Source: Miscanthus floridulus
Lineage: Eukaryota; Streptophyta; Magnoliopsida; Poales; Poaceae
Assembly: GCF_019320115.1 (NCBI RefSeq)
Contig: NC_089598.1
Coordinates: forward strand, 31,825,983-31,889,982
DNA: 64,000 nt
Reading direction: 5' to 3'
In this document: piece by piece, positions 31,236 to 43,663 of the stretch
Position numbering within the stretch: position 1 is the first letter of the stretch
Layout of the letters: every line of letters starts with the position of its first letter
The notes under the pieces: model-generated
What the model saw: the letters and a program-made list of their open reading frames with translations, nothing else
Database searches by the model: none
What the model was told of the DNA's origin: nothing
Program-made: the position numbers and the translations under genes

Positions 31236-32735
31236 TGTAAGGAAAATGGACTCTAGGCCCATTTACTTTGAATTTTGGTGTTTGATGACCAACACAACCA
31301 AATTGGACTAATAGAATTACAAGTAATTGTTTTATAGTTCAATAGGATGCAAAACGTGACTTGGACGAATGCGACATGATGATCCGATAATCAACACATC
31401 AAGAAAGACATGTGAAGATACATAGAAGACATACAAGGTCAACTAAAGTTCAAGCACGAAGATTGAAACTAAGCCGGACATAAGATCGCGAAGAAACGAG
31501 CCCGACAAAGGTGACCGGACGCGGCCCTATGAATGACCGGACGCATCTGATCAGGTGCCAGGCAACAGCAGGCGTCGGCAGCTGTGACCGGTCGCTGAGC
31601 AACAGTGACCAAATGCTGAGCGAAGCAGTGATCGGACGCACCGGTGACACTGTTTATCATCACGGCAGTGTTTTCAACGTGACCAGACGTAGCAGACTAG
31701 ACGACCAAACGCACGAAGTGCAGCATCCGATCGAGTCCAGAGATGTTCTAGAGCGGCGCCAGCGCGACCAGACACGTCCGGTCGATGGTGACCGGACTTT
31801 GAGCCGAGTCTGATCAACGCGCGCGCTCCAAAGGTCGGGATGACCGGACGTGTCCGGTCAGGACATGATCAGCGTCTGGTCAGTAGCAGAAAGTTAGGTT
31901 TCATCCCCAACGGCTACTTTCTCAGTGGGGCTTATAAATAAACCCTTCAACCGGCCATTTGAGTAGTGTGGAGCTGTGGAAACATACCAAGAGTGTTGAC
32001 ACACTATTTTAGCGATCTCCACTTGTATAGTGCTTAGTGATTCATTAGGTGATTAGCGTAGGTACTTTGCGAAGTGCTTAGATTGATTAGACTACCGTTT
32101 ATACGCTTGCTCTAGAATTAGGCCTAGTGTTTAGTAAGGTTTGCATACCTCTTACCACTTAGTGCTTACGTGCACCATTGTTGTACATTGGAGGACCTTG
32201 TAGTCTTGCGAGATCACACAAACCGTGTTTGTGGTGTGGCCGCCACCGTGTACCGAAGGGAACAAGACCCGCGGCGTTTCGGTCGGAAGCTTGATAGTGA
32301 AGACGGCGGAGAGCGGTCCGGGAGAAGCTTACCGGAAGACACATCGAAGACCCACTTGCGCGTGGGGAAGGCCCGGGGCTATCCACGGAGTTACCCAACC
32401 GGGAGTTTGTCTCTTGAGAGGGATTCCTTGCGAGGGGCTCCAACGAGGATTAGGGCGAAGCTTGTGCGCTTCTCGATACATTGGTAAAAATATCGGAGTC
32501 ATCGACGGGAGTTTGCATATCTCTACCTTACTCTTCAGCTTTCGTATTTACATTGTTGGCATAACTTTTTTTTGCGGTAGAGATAGCAAGACACTAGCAA
32601 AACCGTAATTGCACATTTAGATAGTTTATTTTTTTTTGCATAGGTTTTGCTAAGGTTAGAAAAAGGGGCCATAGTTTACGATTAGAGTTTTAAGTTGCCT
32701 AATTCACCCCCTTTTAGGCGTCACGGTCCCTTTCA
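31236..32735 (+). repeat. 3' LTR of the gag-only Copia element
   Basis: 1,500 bp, pairs with 13893-15384. It has the same GACCGG-type cluster (31505-31890) and a TATA (CTTATAAATAA, 31931-31941). It ends CCCTTTCA, then the target duplication ATGGC. Confidence 0.93.
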
Positions 32736-32859
32736 ATGGCCATGTTAGTTTCGCTGAAATTTGGCTTATGTTGATTCGTTGTGAGAGGAAAACATTATTC
32801 GTTCGCTAAAAAATACTGTTGAAGTAGTGTTGCAAAACGGAACGAATATACTTGATTGT

Positions 32860-32986
32860 GGCCCCGTTCGGCTGGCTGAAACTGGCTGAAAAACATTGTT
32901 CTGGTTGAATTGTTGTGAGAGAAAACACTGTTTCGGCTGAAAAAGAAAGCCGAACAAGCCGGATATGGGGTAAGCCGAACGGGGCC
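32860..32986. mobile_element. hAT-type MITE
   Basis: 127 bp with inverted ends GGCCCCGTTCGGCT and AGCCGAACGGGGCC. A related copy lies at 35672. No clear 8-bp target duplication was seen. Confidence 0.75.
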
Positions 32987-34958
32987 TATAGATATAATAG
33001 TATCATGTTTGTAGTACAATAGTTAAAAATTATTGGCTAAATTATTGGTCGAAAATTATAAAATTTGACTCTTGATGTAAGTGAAATATCTTACAAATTG
33101 GACCGGAGGGAGTACCTTACGAAGACCAGTGACACCATGCAGGTTGCCGCATGTGCCCTCAGCTACTGAAATCTATTTTACAGACCTTGTTTGGCTGGGC
33201 TCCTTGTGGCTCTAATTTTAGCAGTATCAAGTCACTTTAGCCGGTCGGAAAAAAGAGTCACCTTAGCAGTCCTAGAGATGTCTGGGACGTGACTTCAACA
33301 ACTCTATGTATTCCCTAGGCCATATCACGAGAGGTCGAAGCCATTTTACATTTTTACTCTCTATAGTGAGATCTCCTATGCAGTGTCGAACACGGACATA
33401 TAGCTCCACGGGAGCCGCATAGACGGAGTCCTACCAAAGATGCTCTAGTCTACGCTGGAACTAATAAGCTGATTTTGGATGATTTTGAATGATTGAATAG
33501 TATTCTATAAGAGAGAATAAGCTGAAACAAGCTGGGACATGATCAGCCGAATGGGCAGAAAACATGCTAAAATGGCATTAACTAATCCTAACATGCGTAC
33601 ACCTGTAGTTTAACTTATAATCCAACACTCCTTTTTATTAATACAAATTGATATGGTCTCGTGTCAGTTCGTTAGAAAAAGCTTATGGTTCAATTTATAT
33701 ATAGCTCGACTTCATTTTCTATTAATACATACATCGACCAATTTTATGTCAGTTTCTCTTCAATGAAAAAATGATATAGGAGTATATATGATTCAGCATG
33801 AACCATCCAACCCTTCGGCTCATAAAATTGTAAAGCTATTGTCTGATCGGCTAAAACCTCCCGCGCCAAAACAAACCACCTCCGATCCGCACCTGGCTTC
33901 CGCGAGGCACCATCTCAACATAAGGCATCAACCACTCACTCTGTTCGGATCTCAGACGCCAGCCGGGCCAGCCCCAGTGCCGGCCATAGGGGTAGGACAC
34001 GAGGTGCGACGGCCAAAGGCCCAAGCAGAGGAGGGGCACAAGCTCAGGTATATAAACCCCAAGTCCTATAGTTTATTAGGCATTAGCAAACTAATGAGAA
34101 GAGAGATATAGAACTGGCCAGGCGGTCCAAAAAGACAACATCGGCATTTCTTTCCTAGTTTCCTTTCCCCACGGTCCTCGGGTAGAGAGGAGGCGAGGAG
34201 TCACGCTGCACACAACACACTCTGATCGTGAGTTCACGACGTGCGCCTTACACACGCGGAGCTGGCGAGCCACGCCGCCACAAAAAGCTAGACTATCGGA
34301 GACACAGACACGGCGCACGAGGACGGCGACCAGGTATAGCTCCACGACGACGACATCTTGATTCTTGGCTTCTTACGAATTGCGATCACCGATAAGTTGT
34401 TTAGGCCCAAGGTATTTTTTCCTTTTTATTTTTAATCCAAATTAATTATTTGTATAGTATTCTAGACTTCTAGTACTTTGTACCCATATAGTCATATTTT
34501 TCTTCTAATTTAGGTATTAGAATTTTAGAATGTTACCTAAGAAACAATTGTCATGGGTGAGAAAAGAAAACGAATATATTATTTTTTTAATCTACATTAT
34601 TCCTCAATAATTATCATACATCTACAAATATATTTCTTAATCTACATTGTTCCTCGATAATTATCAGACATGTTAAATTAAAAATATGTTATTGAATTTT
34701 CTTTCGTTTTGCAAGTAAAATTAGTGCCTATATATTATAAGATTTTATATATGGTCAAGAGGGGTCGTTACGACGAGATCGTCAGAGGGCCCTTAAAATC
34801 ATAGGACCGGCACTGGCCAGCCCCCGCCATCACGACACTGGACACGGGCACTGGGCACACCGCACACCGCGGCGAAATCAGCACTATTCCTGAGCGTTTC
34901 CGTCCTGCTTTTAATGGCGGCCACGGAGCAAGCAAGGAATATCCATATTGATGATCAT
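32987..34958. other. Intergenic, with MITE scraps
   Basis: A Stowaway/Tourist-like end (GGACCGGAGGGAGTACC) lies near 33101. GTATATAAACCCC near 34048, followed by a possible AAG/GTATTT donor near 34412, could be the promoter and first exon of a lost gene, but no protein is recognisable. Nothing else is supported. Confidence 0.4.
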
Positions 34959-35096
34959 CAGCCTGTTTGTTTGGTTGTGGCTTGTCGTAAACGATCATAA
35001 ATTTTCAGCCAAAACAGTATTTTTCTCTCACACAAACCAGTCAGCAGTACTTCTTCACGAACCAGCAATGAAACGAACCAGCCAACCGAATAGGCT
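34959..35096. mobile_element. hAT-type MITE (second family)
   Basis: Ends CAGCCTGTTTGTTTGG and, in reverse complement, CAGCCTATTCGGTTGG, about 138 bp apart. The interior shares TTTTTCTCTCACAC with the GGCCCCGTTCG MITEs. Confidence 0.6.
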
Positions 35097-35671
35097 GCAT
35101 GACGTATGTCCTTGGCATCGCCCGGCCACGCGGACACGGCAGACGCAGTGCACATGACATACTTTCTCGGCTCAAAAGTTGGACATGGCTTGTTCTATAA
35201 AATCAGAGTCCGGCCCGTGTGTTCTGCAAAAGTACTCGTTCCGTTACTCACATGCTAATCATAACGGCTGGTTGTGTCATGGTGCTCGTGTGACTTGAAC
35301 GGCAAGATTCATTGGGCTTTTGCATGCCGTGGAGTTACCTTCACGCGAGGTCAAGGTCGTGTTTAGGGAGTAACAATAATAATGATAACTTTGATGTAGT
35401 TTCAATGCCAGCTCTACTCTGAAGTTACTATTCTACTGATACGTACATACAAAACACAAAAGGAAGGATATTTGAACAAAACAACCAACATATTCATGTT
35501 TTAGCTAGTGAATCTATATAGCCACATATAATATAGTTAGTACTCTCTCCGTTTCAAATTATAAGTCACTTTAACTAGCTATTTTGGTTCATTCATTTTG
35601 CTATGTATTTAGATGTGGCAGAACCGCTCAATTTAACCTAATTCTATGTATACTTGTCAGCCATTTGACAC
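35097..35671. other. Intergenic with a MITE fragment
   Basis: GTACTCTCTCCGTTTCAAATT near 35542 is the outer end of a Stowaway-like MITE, without its partner end. No gene is seen. Confidence 0.45.
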
Positions 35672-35812
35672 AGGCCCTGTTCGCTGGTCTGAAACTTGAC
35701 TGAAACTGGCTGAAAAACACTGTTCCGGCTGAATTGTTGTGAGAGAAAAATACTGTACTAGCTGAAAAAAGAAGCCGAACAAGCCGAATATGGGGTAAAC
35801 CGAACAGGGCCT
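35672..35812. mobile_element. hAT-type MITE
   Basis: Inverted ends AGGCCCTGTTCG and CGAACAGGGCCT. The interior is closely related to the MITE at 32860 (CTGGCTGAAAAACA and GAATTGTTGTGAGAG shared). Confidence 0.75.
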
Positions 35813-37800
35813 AAGTACACCAGAGATCAAGTTAAACCCGGTAGTCTGTCGAGTACACCCCACGGGAGGACTCGAAAATCCACATTTACATCAGGAACAT
35901 AAACAAGTGAATAAAGCTTACATCATTTATTAACCATTTCATATATCACAACATTACATAAAATCAGAGTTAAAATAGATTTCATAAAAACAATGGAAAT
36001 TAAACAGTTTTGAATATTGAAACAGAAGTAGAGATGTAAGAGATAAATTGCTACGACCGCGAGGATAAATGAAGCCTCGCTGAGCCCACCAGGAGGTATC
36101 CACACACAACAATAGTTAGCTCCCACATTCACATATTACCTGCAACAGAGAGAATAAAATTCTGAGTATACAATGTACTCCGTAAGACTTACCCGACTAG
36201 GTGGGAGTAGTCTCTCGACTCTCAAGGATATGCAAGGGGCTATCTAGGTAGCTATTGAATTGTTTTTGCAGAGAAGCATTACTAATAGTGTATCCTTATA
36301 TTCAAAGTTTTAGCAGTCACGTCAAGTTTATTACTTAACAATTCTAGGTAAGCACCTAAACTACTTTTAAGCATGTGGTAAGCAATCAAAATATTTTTCA
36401 TCATCCGACAAAAACCTCATCATCTCCATGTCCCCGTTGTATTAACTACGATGATAGTGAAATGACAAGTGGTGTCCATATTCGAGGAGAGCGGCGATTG
36501 CAATCGATGTACATCCAGCTGAGCAACCCCAAACACACGCCAGTACTTCTCTCGACAGAGCATGTACAAGGCAACCATTCCAACCATATGACCAAGGCCC
36601 AAAATGACCTGACCACCCCGGGAAACCCACCCTATGAGGCCCGTCCTGTGAACTGGCGACGGGTTTACCCCTCATAAGTTTGGTCTATGGACATTCTCCT
36701 CCTAAAAACAGCTACTAGAATGGCCAGAGAAACACTCCGGTGAATGTTTTGCGTACCTTGGTCTTAAGGAAGTACTAAGCTTCACGGTCAACTGTAACTC
36801 AGGCCCCTGTTATGTGTTCGGTATCTTCAAACTTGTCAAATGGCCACCAACGATACGGTCCTTAATCGACATAGGCGGGAAAACAGGTACCCAAAGCCCG
36901 GCCCTGCGGCACCCACCAACCATCTAGAAAATCCATTTTTCCTCTTCCCGCCCGGTCTCCAATTATTATCCATATCCAAACCATGTGATAGCAGTAACAG
37001 TATAACCAGAACCTATTTTCTGGCGAGTGACAACCCATCACTCGACTTCTATCGTAAGTCCTATAGCATGGCATACTACACGATCCTATTAGACTAGTAG
37101 GACTCAGGATAATATATTTATGTAGGTGGGTTTCAAACAACTCCTGAAACTTAATGCACACATAGTAATAAGTGCTTGAAAAATAAGGGTTATGCACCGG
37201 GGCTTACCTAGATAACTTATTAACACTAAGTTAGTTGGCTCCATCTTCAGGACGTGATCCAACCATCTCCATCTTTTGGACTTGGCCACCATTACACCGT
37301 CTTCCGGTTCGACTTCATAGTACATTGATTGATCCATCAACCATCATTGTACCTAAATGATATGCATCAATGCAATGCATGCTTCAGTCAAACAATGTCG
37401 TAGAACCACCCGAAATAACATGCTTTTGGAGGTGCTCGTCTTCCACTAGACACTAAGCACCTCAAAAGTGAGCTACATCGAACAGTTCCATCGACACACC
37501 CCAAGGGAGAACTCAAAATAATCCATGTTTTACATCCAGAATCCAATAATGAGTATGAGCTTACAATACTAGTCCATTTCATACAAAAAGAGCTCTTAGA
37601 AATTATTTATTATAATACCAGAGTTCAGAGTGCGATAATTAAACAGTGGAATGAAAAATAAACATCTAGCAGAAATGATACAAGGATCCGTCTGTGCCCA
37701 CCAGAAGAATCCTCCACACAAGAGCTACTCCTCAAGCTGCACCTGCAACAGGGGTAAAATAAACCGTGAGTACACAATGTGTCAGTGCAGAAAGTGACCA
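35813..37800 (-). mobile_element. Copy C of an unclassified high-copy repeat family (minus orientation)
   Basis: Read on the minus strand this matches, in the same order, blocks of copies A and B: GCATTGATGCATATCAT, a short ORF ending GKPRCI, AAGCCCCGGTGCATAA, AGGATCGTGTAG, AGAAGTCGAGTGAT, then TGGATACCTCCTGGTGGGCT. The last block occurs twice (near 36090 and, diverged, near 37690), so two tails are present. There is no retrotransposon enzyme. The family resembles LTR-retrotransposon derived repeats, but class is uncertain. Confidence 0.55.
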
Positions 37801-37822
37801 ACATATAAATATTTGTAGTTTT

Positions 37823-38182
37823 TCCATACGTTGTGATCGAATATGGCCTAGCACTCAATGACACAGGGTTCATACTAATTCAGGCAACGTGCCCTACGTC
37901 CAGTTTGAGTCGGTCGATGACTTTATTCCTGAGTCTAGGTGCTCGAAATTTGTTATGGTGTTACAAACGGAAGGGAGAAAGATGGGGGTGCAAGAGGTCC
38001 GGTTGGACTCTGGTCTGAAGGGCCGAGAGTGACGAGAGCTCCGCTATGTGCTAAGTGTTCGAGCATGTGCTCGAGGTTTGAACCTAGTGGTTCTGTTGTG
38101 GTGTGTGAGTGAACTCTGGGATCTATCTGTTGGAAGAGAACGCATCCCCTTTTATAGATGAAGGGGACGGCCTTACAAGCAA
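37823..38182 (-). repeat. Fragment of a Gypsy-type LTR
   Basis: CCTTTTATAGATGAAGGGGACGG at 38149-38171 reads on the minus strand as a TATA-like CTATAAAAGG in a GC-rich setting, as in grass Gypsy LTRs. The partner LTR and interior are missing. Confidence 0.35.
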
Positions 38183-38204
38183 GAGAGAGAGAGAGAGAGA
38201 GAGT
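38182..38204. repeat. (GA)n microsatellite
   Basis: About eleven GA units directly upstream of the start of repeat copy A. Confidence 0.9.
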
Positions 38205-38216
38205 ATGCATGCTGTT

Positions 38217-41200
38217 TGTAACACCCTGGTGTTACGATCTCATTTAGCACCGCGATTTAGGCCTAAGTAAAACTTTCAAAACGAGTTTCTTGAATTTTTT
38301 TATTTAAAACATACATGAAATGATAAGGCAAATCTTACGGGGTTCGCTTTTGTGGTTGAAAGGAATCAAATGAATATAGTGAGTTAGTTTACTTAATGTA
38401 AAAATATGCTAATAAGATCCTAATAAGAAAAATAGAATAAGTGGTGTTAACTGTTGGGCATGAAAAACAATTTTGATAAACAAAAATAATAAACTTGTGC
38501 ATGTTACTTAAGTTAAGTTTGATGGGGAAGATATGTAGAGGGATATGTCACTTTAATTTTGCGAGGATAAATGTTGCTAGTTAGTTTTCTTGGAAGCTCG
38601 AAAATCAAATTGCAAAATTAAATCCACTCTTTTCGGCTCAGTCGGCAAACATCGAGTTGTTGTGACAATGCTATCTTTGGCATGTAAATTCTAACAAAAA
38701 TGATAAATACTCGCGTCATGTTCTTGCACTATTGGTTGTCTCTAAGGGAGCTCGTGAGCGTGGTGTAGATTGAGGTGGTGTGTGAGGTCGCGATGCACTC
38801 TCCAAATTTGCCCTAACCTCCGTAGAATGCGCTGTGAAACAGATTTTGGAACCTAGTCCATGATTTTGGCACCCAGGTGACGAACTCAAGTTGGCAGTTC
38901 CGTATCTCCCTCTCTAGTTGTTCTCTGGTCATGAAGTTTACTTCGCTAGTTAGCTGTTAGTGCCGACTTTAGGTTGATGGCTTCGGTTGGACCTCAATCG
39001 AAATACTAGGTGGCTTTTGCTTCGCTTTAAAAAGCGTGTGTAGCACCGTTTCTAGCTGTTCAGGCTCGGGGCGTGGTCACCGCACGCGCTACCGCCCTAG
39101 TTGGCGCTATGGCCACAGCTGCTGCCCCGCTGGTCGCGGCTGCCGGTCCCATGCCTGGCTGGGTTGGCCAGCCCTCCCTGCCGTGCTGCCAGCCCTGTGA
39201 GCCCACGTGCGTGCGCTGTCCGCCGTATCATGTGGGGTCGAGCCCGATGCCGCAGTCGCTGTCGCTTGGCCGACATGGCGCTGGCCCTCGCCATCCGCTC
39301 CACCGACCGCATGCCGTCCTAGGGCGTGCGCCAAGTCGTCACGACTGTGTCATTGGCCCGGCCGCTGTTGTGACGGGACTACTCCCTGCTCTGCCCCACC
39401 TGTCCACCCCGTCCCGCTAGCCAAGGGCGGTGAGCTCTGTTCGAGCTTGGCCGTTTCGATTCAAGTGCGTCACGTCGTGACTCCACTCACATGTGTGTAC
39501 GTGCTCGCATCGCTCCACCAACCATGATCGCTCGCTTTAATTTGCCAGCTCGCTATGTGCTTTTCACTCGGCCACACCACGCCATGGTCGTTGCCTCCTC
39601 CTCCCTCCTACGCGGCAGCGAATTTCGCAGCTCTTTTCCTCGCACCTGCGTGTATCTTGGGAAGCTAGCTAGGCGCCCTACCGCACTGAGCCTCTACCGA
39701 GCACCGATGGCCACCAATTTGGCATTTCCCGCGTTGTCCGTCAGTTCGCCGCCATAATCTGGGATTTAGGGGTAAGGCTCAAAGCAATGGTAGCAGTTCG
39801 ATTGAGTGCTATTTCTAACTCGCCTTAACCTCGTCTAGCTGATGATCATATCGGCTTGGTCAGGACTCAGGACCTTCACCGGCAATGAGCTGACACGGCC
39901 GTGCCACGCTCAGAGCGTCGCCGCCCTTCACCGTGCACGTGGCAAACCCCCTACACGGCTTCACCGCACCATCCAACCATTGCAGCTGGACCAAGGTGAG
40001 CCCTGGTATCTTCGCTACCCCTCTGCTCCTCTGATTTCATAGCCATATCGCCGGTACGTGCGCGCCCTTGCCACCATTCATGTCTGCACGTGGGCAGACA
40101 CGCCCTGCATGCCACCATGGGCCGACGTGGTCCTTTGTAGTCACGCGGACCCTACGATTGCCCTGCGCCTCTGGCGGCCACCCCTCCGCGGCCCCCGTGC
40201 CCTCCCCGGCCGATCTTGGCCACCGTCGGACCGCCGCTAACGATGCTCTGCTCTGGAGTCCTTCGTGGACCGAGGTTCGAGAATAGAAGTAAGCATAGGG
40301 GGTTATGGTGATGAGATAGTGAGAGAAATAAATAGGGTAAATAAGGTTTCGCAATTAGAAAAAGTGAGCGGGGGTTTTATGCGAAATGCGCCCGCGCCCT
40401 GGGCTCGCCGGCCTGCTGGGCCGCTTGTGCCTGTGCGCCTGGACTGGCTTGTGCCTGCGCACCTGGGCCGCGCCCCGCCCGGGCCTTTAGCCAGTCTACT
40501 CTCGTGGGCCAGACTCCCCGCTAGGCCATTGCCGCTCCCGCGCCTGGGTTGGCCTGTGGCCGTCGCGGCTGGGTCGGTCTGTGGCTGTCGCGGCTAGGCC
40601 GCTCGCGCTGCGCGCCCCGCCCCGCCTGGGCTGCTTGCTCGCTGGACCAGGCCGAGCTGGGCCGCTTCGGGCCCAAGGAACCTTTTACCTTTTTCGGTGT
40701 TTTGTTAATTTCAGCAAGTGTCTAAATACTTGGAAATTGATAATAAAATGTAGAAAAATCATAAAAATATCAAACTAGTTTTGTTGAGTTCCTAAAATCA
40801 CGACCTACCTATTAGTTTATTTGGTTCACATAGTTTGATAATATTCTTGGAAGCTAAATAATTAATTCAAGATACTTAATATTGTAAAAATGTAAACCTA
40901 TAGAAATTGTTGTGATAAATTGATAATATTGTTGAATCTAAAATTTATACAGTAAGCTCCTAGCAATATTAGATACTCACTGTAATTTTTGTAGCTCCGG
41001 AATAACTAGTTGCTAAATAGATAATGATGCTTTAATTCGAATAAAGATTAAATCGATAGAACAGAATAAAGAAACAACCTTGGGTTTATATAACTAAAAC
41101 AATTATTGGGAAATAACATCTTATTCGACAACATGGATACGTAGACCAGCGTGAGAGTTATCTCGTTAGCTTGTGAGGCGTGATCGGATTTCTAAGCGTT

Positions 41201-43663
41201 TCGGCTGTCGTTGGTTATTTACATCTATGCATTTGCATCAATGCATATCATATAGGTACGATGATGGATCAACGGATCAATTAAAGGATAATTGGGAATT
41301 CGAAGGTGGTGTAATGGTATTCTCTCCAGGAGATGATGCAATGGGCTTTCTAGTCAGTTGATGGTGGATGATCTAAAGATACAGATACGAACTTTTTAAT
41401 ATATCTTACCTAGGCAAGCCCCGGTGCATAACCCCTACTTTCTGCAGTTTAAATTATATTTGTGCATTAAGTTTTAAGGAGTTGATTGAAACCCACTTGC
41501 ATATACCTATCTTTATCCTATGAGTCTTACTAGTATGACAGGATCGTGTAGATTGATATGCTACAGGACTCCGGTAGAAGTCGAGTGATTGCCTGTCACT
41601 CGCGAGAGATAGGAAATATATTGCTGTATTATTATCACTTAGAAAATATTAATGGTGGAAAGGTAAACTGGTGACCGAGCAGGGATATGGTTTGGGTATT
41701 GGTGGGTGTAAGAGGTTGTGACGCCGTGGACGCGAGGCATGGCTTGGTTACACTGCTTTCCCTGTCTGGTCGGTTAAGGACCGATCATTGCATAAGCCAT
41801 CGAGGCAAGTCACAGACTTATTATCCCGAGCACATACTTGGGTATAGGCGCTTGGAAGACTTGTTGCTCTCTTGTTGCGGATCCGGCTCTTTCCGGACCG
41901 ACTGTCAGGGTTTTATTTTGGTGGAGGAGGTCCTTGCACCGCACTGAGTCCGGGACTTAGGGGCGGGGGCTTGGAGTCCTAGTTTGGATGGGTACCTAGA
42001 CACCCGGGACAGGAGAGTGATGGGTTGGTCTTGCTTATGCCTTGGGTACAAGCGGGGCATGTGTTTTTGGGGTACCCAGCTGGGGGCATTGATTCGCGAA
42101 TCACCGGGCGATCCAGTACGGCTTGTTTCGTGCCTAGCACCATAGTAAGAACTAAAGATAAAAGATGGAAGATGGAAAAGGAATCTAATTGCTCACCACC
42201 TGCTTGAAAGTAGCATAGGTGCTTACATAGAATAGTTAACCAATGTGGCTTTTAATAAAAAATGAAAATAAGGACGCACGCTTAGTAATGCTTCCTACAA
42301 ATGCAATAAACCCACAAGCCAGATAGCCTTGTATATCCTTGAAGTCTTTTCTTTCCTCCTGTCGGGTAAGTCTTGCTGAGTATAATCGAGTACTCAGGGT
42401 TTTATTCCCCCTGTTGTAGGTGACAGGTGGATGCTAGAGCTAACCCTTGTGTGTGGATACCTCCTAGTGGGCTCAGCGAGGATTCCTTTACGCTGTGATC
42501 ATAGTTGTTATTTATAACTCTCACCAAATGGTTTTATAAATGAAAGTTTCATAATCTGTTGTCGTAGTTTATATATCAATCCTTCATCATGTCAGGATTA
42601 GATATTCATTTCCGCTGTAATTCTAATCACATGTTTATATTCCGCTGTTCAATTAAATTATTCATCACTCTAATAATATGATTTCATTCCATTGTTATAT
42701 TAATAAATATTATACTCTGATGTTGTATTAAAAGTGATGTAAGAAATGATTCAGAATGATGTAAGCTTTATTCTCTCATTTGTGATCCTCATGGCAAAAA
42801 TGTGGACTTTCGGGTTCTCCCCTAGGGTGTGCCCGACGGAACCGAGTAATTTGGTGTTCTCCCCTGAGTGCTTAGTGTCTAATAGAAGACGAGCACTCCT
42901 AGGAGGCATTAGATTAGGTGGTTCTCCCACACTACTAAGTCTTGTTGCCCACGCCGTCGGGTACAACATGATGGTAGGCGCCCATAACACTGTTGTTGTC
43001 AGACGCATGTGGGAGGTTTTACCGTATTCACCATGTATGGTAGATGACGGCGCCCACAACACTGTTGATGTCTAGAGGCATGTGGGGGGAGCCTTACCGC
43101 GTTTGTCTAGTATGAGAGTTGATGGCGCCCATAACACTATAGGGAAAATGTCGGCGCCCACAACACTGCTTGGGTTCTAACAAGCCTGGAAGGTTGCAGG
43201 GCACCCTTCTAACATGTCCTGTCGGTAATTGTCCTGTAGGTGTATAGGGAACGGTCCTTGGTATCACGGTCGACTTGAGTGCCCTGTCTTACTTGCTCCA
43301 TCCGCTTCCTAGTCCTCACCGAGCGGGCATCCCCGGTCGGTTGGTTCCAGTCGGCTCTGACTGCGCCAGTCAGAGAAGAGATGTAAGCAGGGGTTCAGTG
43401 CATCCCCGGTCAGAGACGCGGGTCAGAGTTGGAGATGATGTTTGGCCAGGCCTTTCGATCGGAGAGGCGGGCCGGAGTTAGAAGCAAGCGATGTTTCTCC
43501 TTGGCCAGGCCTTCCGGTTGGAGATTGGATCGCCCTTCTGGCCTATTCATTTAGGTATTTGGGCTGGCCCAGGAGTTTTCGCGTCGTTCGCAACGTCGTC
43601 TGCTGGGCCGAGCTTTTACTGGGAAGCCGGTCCATGAGGGACCCTAGGTTTATGAAACCAACA
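38217..43663 (+). mobile_element. Copy A of the TGTAACACC repeat family (plus orientation)
   Basis: Starts TGTAACACCCTGGTGTTACG, a small palindrome. The order is: AT-rich block to about 39050, GC-rich block 39060-40680, AT-rich block to 41180, then GCATCAATGCATATCAT, GCAAGCCCCGGTGCATAA, AGAAGTCGAGTGAT, TGGATACCTCCTAGTGGGCT, and a tail with CTTTCGGGTTCTCCCC. Copies B and D share this start in minus orientation. Frames in the GC-rich block are open only through composition. No transposase or reverse transcriptase is visible, so it is non-autonomous; a TG start with an inverted terminus fits an LTR-type element. Confidence 0.5.
42970..43175 (+). repeat. Short repeats GGCGCCCAYAACACT
   Basis: Four copies at about 42977, 43049, 43123 and 43152, spaced 72, 74 and 29 bp, alternating C/T at one position. 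Confidence 0.75.

Larger units (their letters stand above)
13893..32735 (+). mobile_element. Non-autonomous SIRE-like Copia retrotransposon, gag only, with nested insertion
   Basis: Bounded by LTRs 13893-15384 and 31236-32735, each TGTAAGGAAAATG at the start and CCCTTTCA at the end, and by a 5-bp target duplication ATGGC (13888-13892 and 32736-32740). The primer binding site pairs with initiator tRNA-Met and the polypurine tract precedes the 3' LTR. Without the 12.3-kb insert the element is about 6.5 kb. Its interior carries a gag of the Maximus/SIRE type and then about 1.3 kb without any pol, so it needed another element's enzymes to move. The first 235 bp of the two LTRs differ at about 26 sites by eye (about 11%), so it is much older than its insert. 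Confidence 0.92.

Noticed and set aside
33788..34111. 107-codon plus ORF with a TATATAA nearby
   Set aside because: The TATA-like sequence lies inside the ORF, no domain or splice structure supports it, and no homologous exon follows.
39073..40597. Cluster of ORFs of 60-115 codons
   Set aside because: GC-rich block of repeat copy A with overlapping frames on both strands; no recognised protein and no frame conservation seen against copy B.
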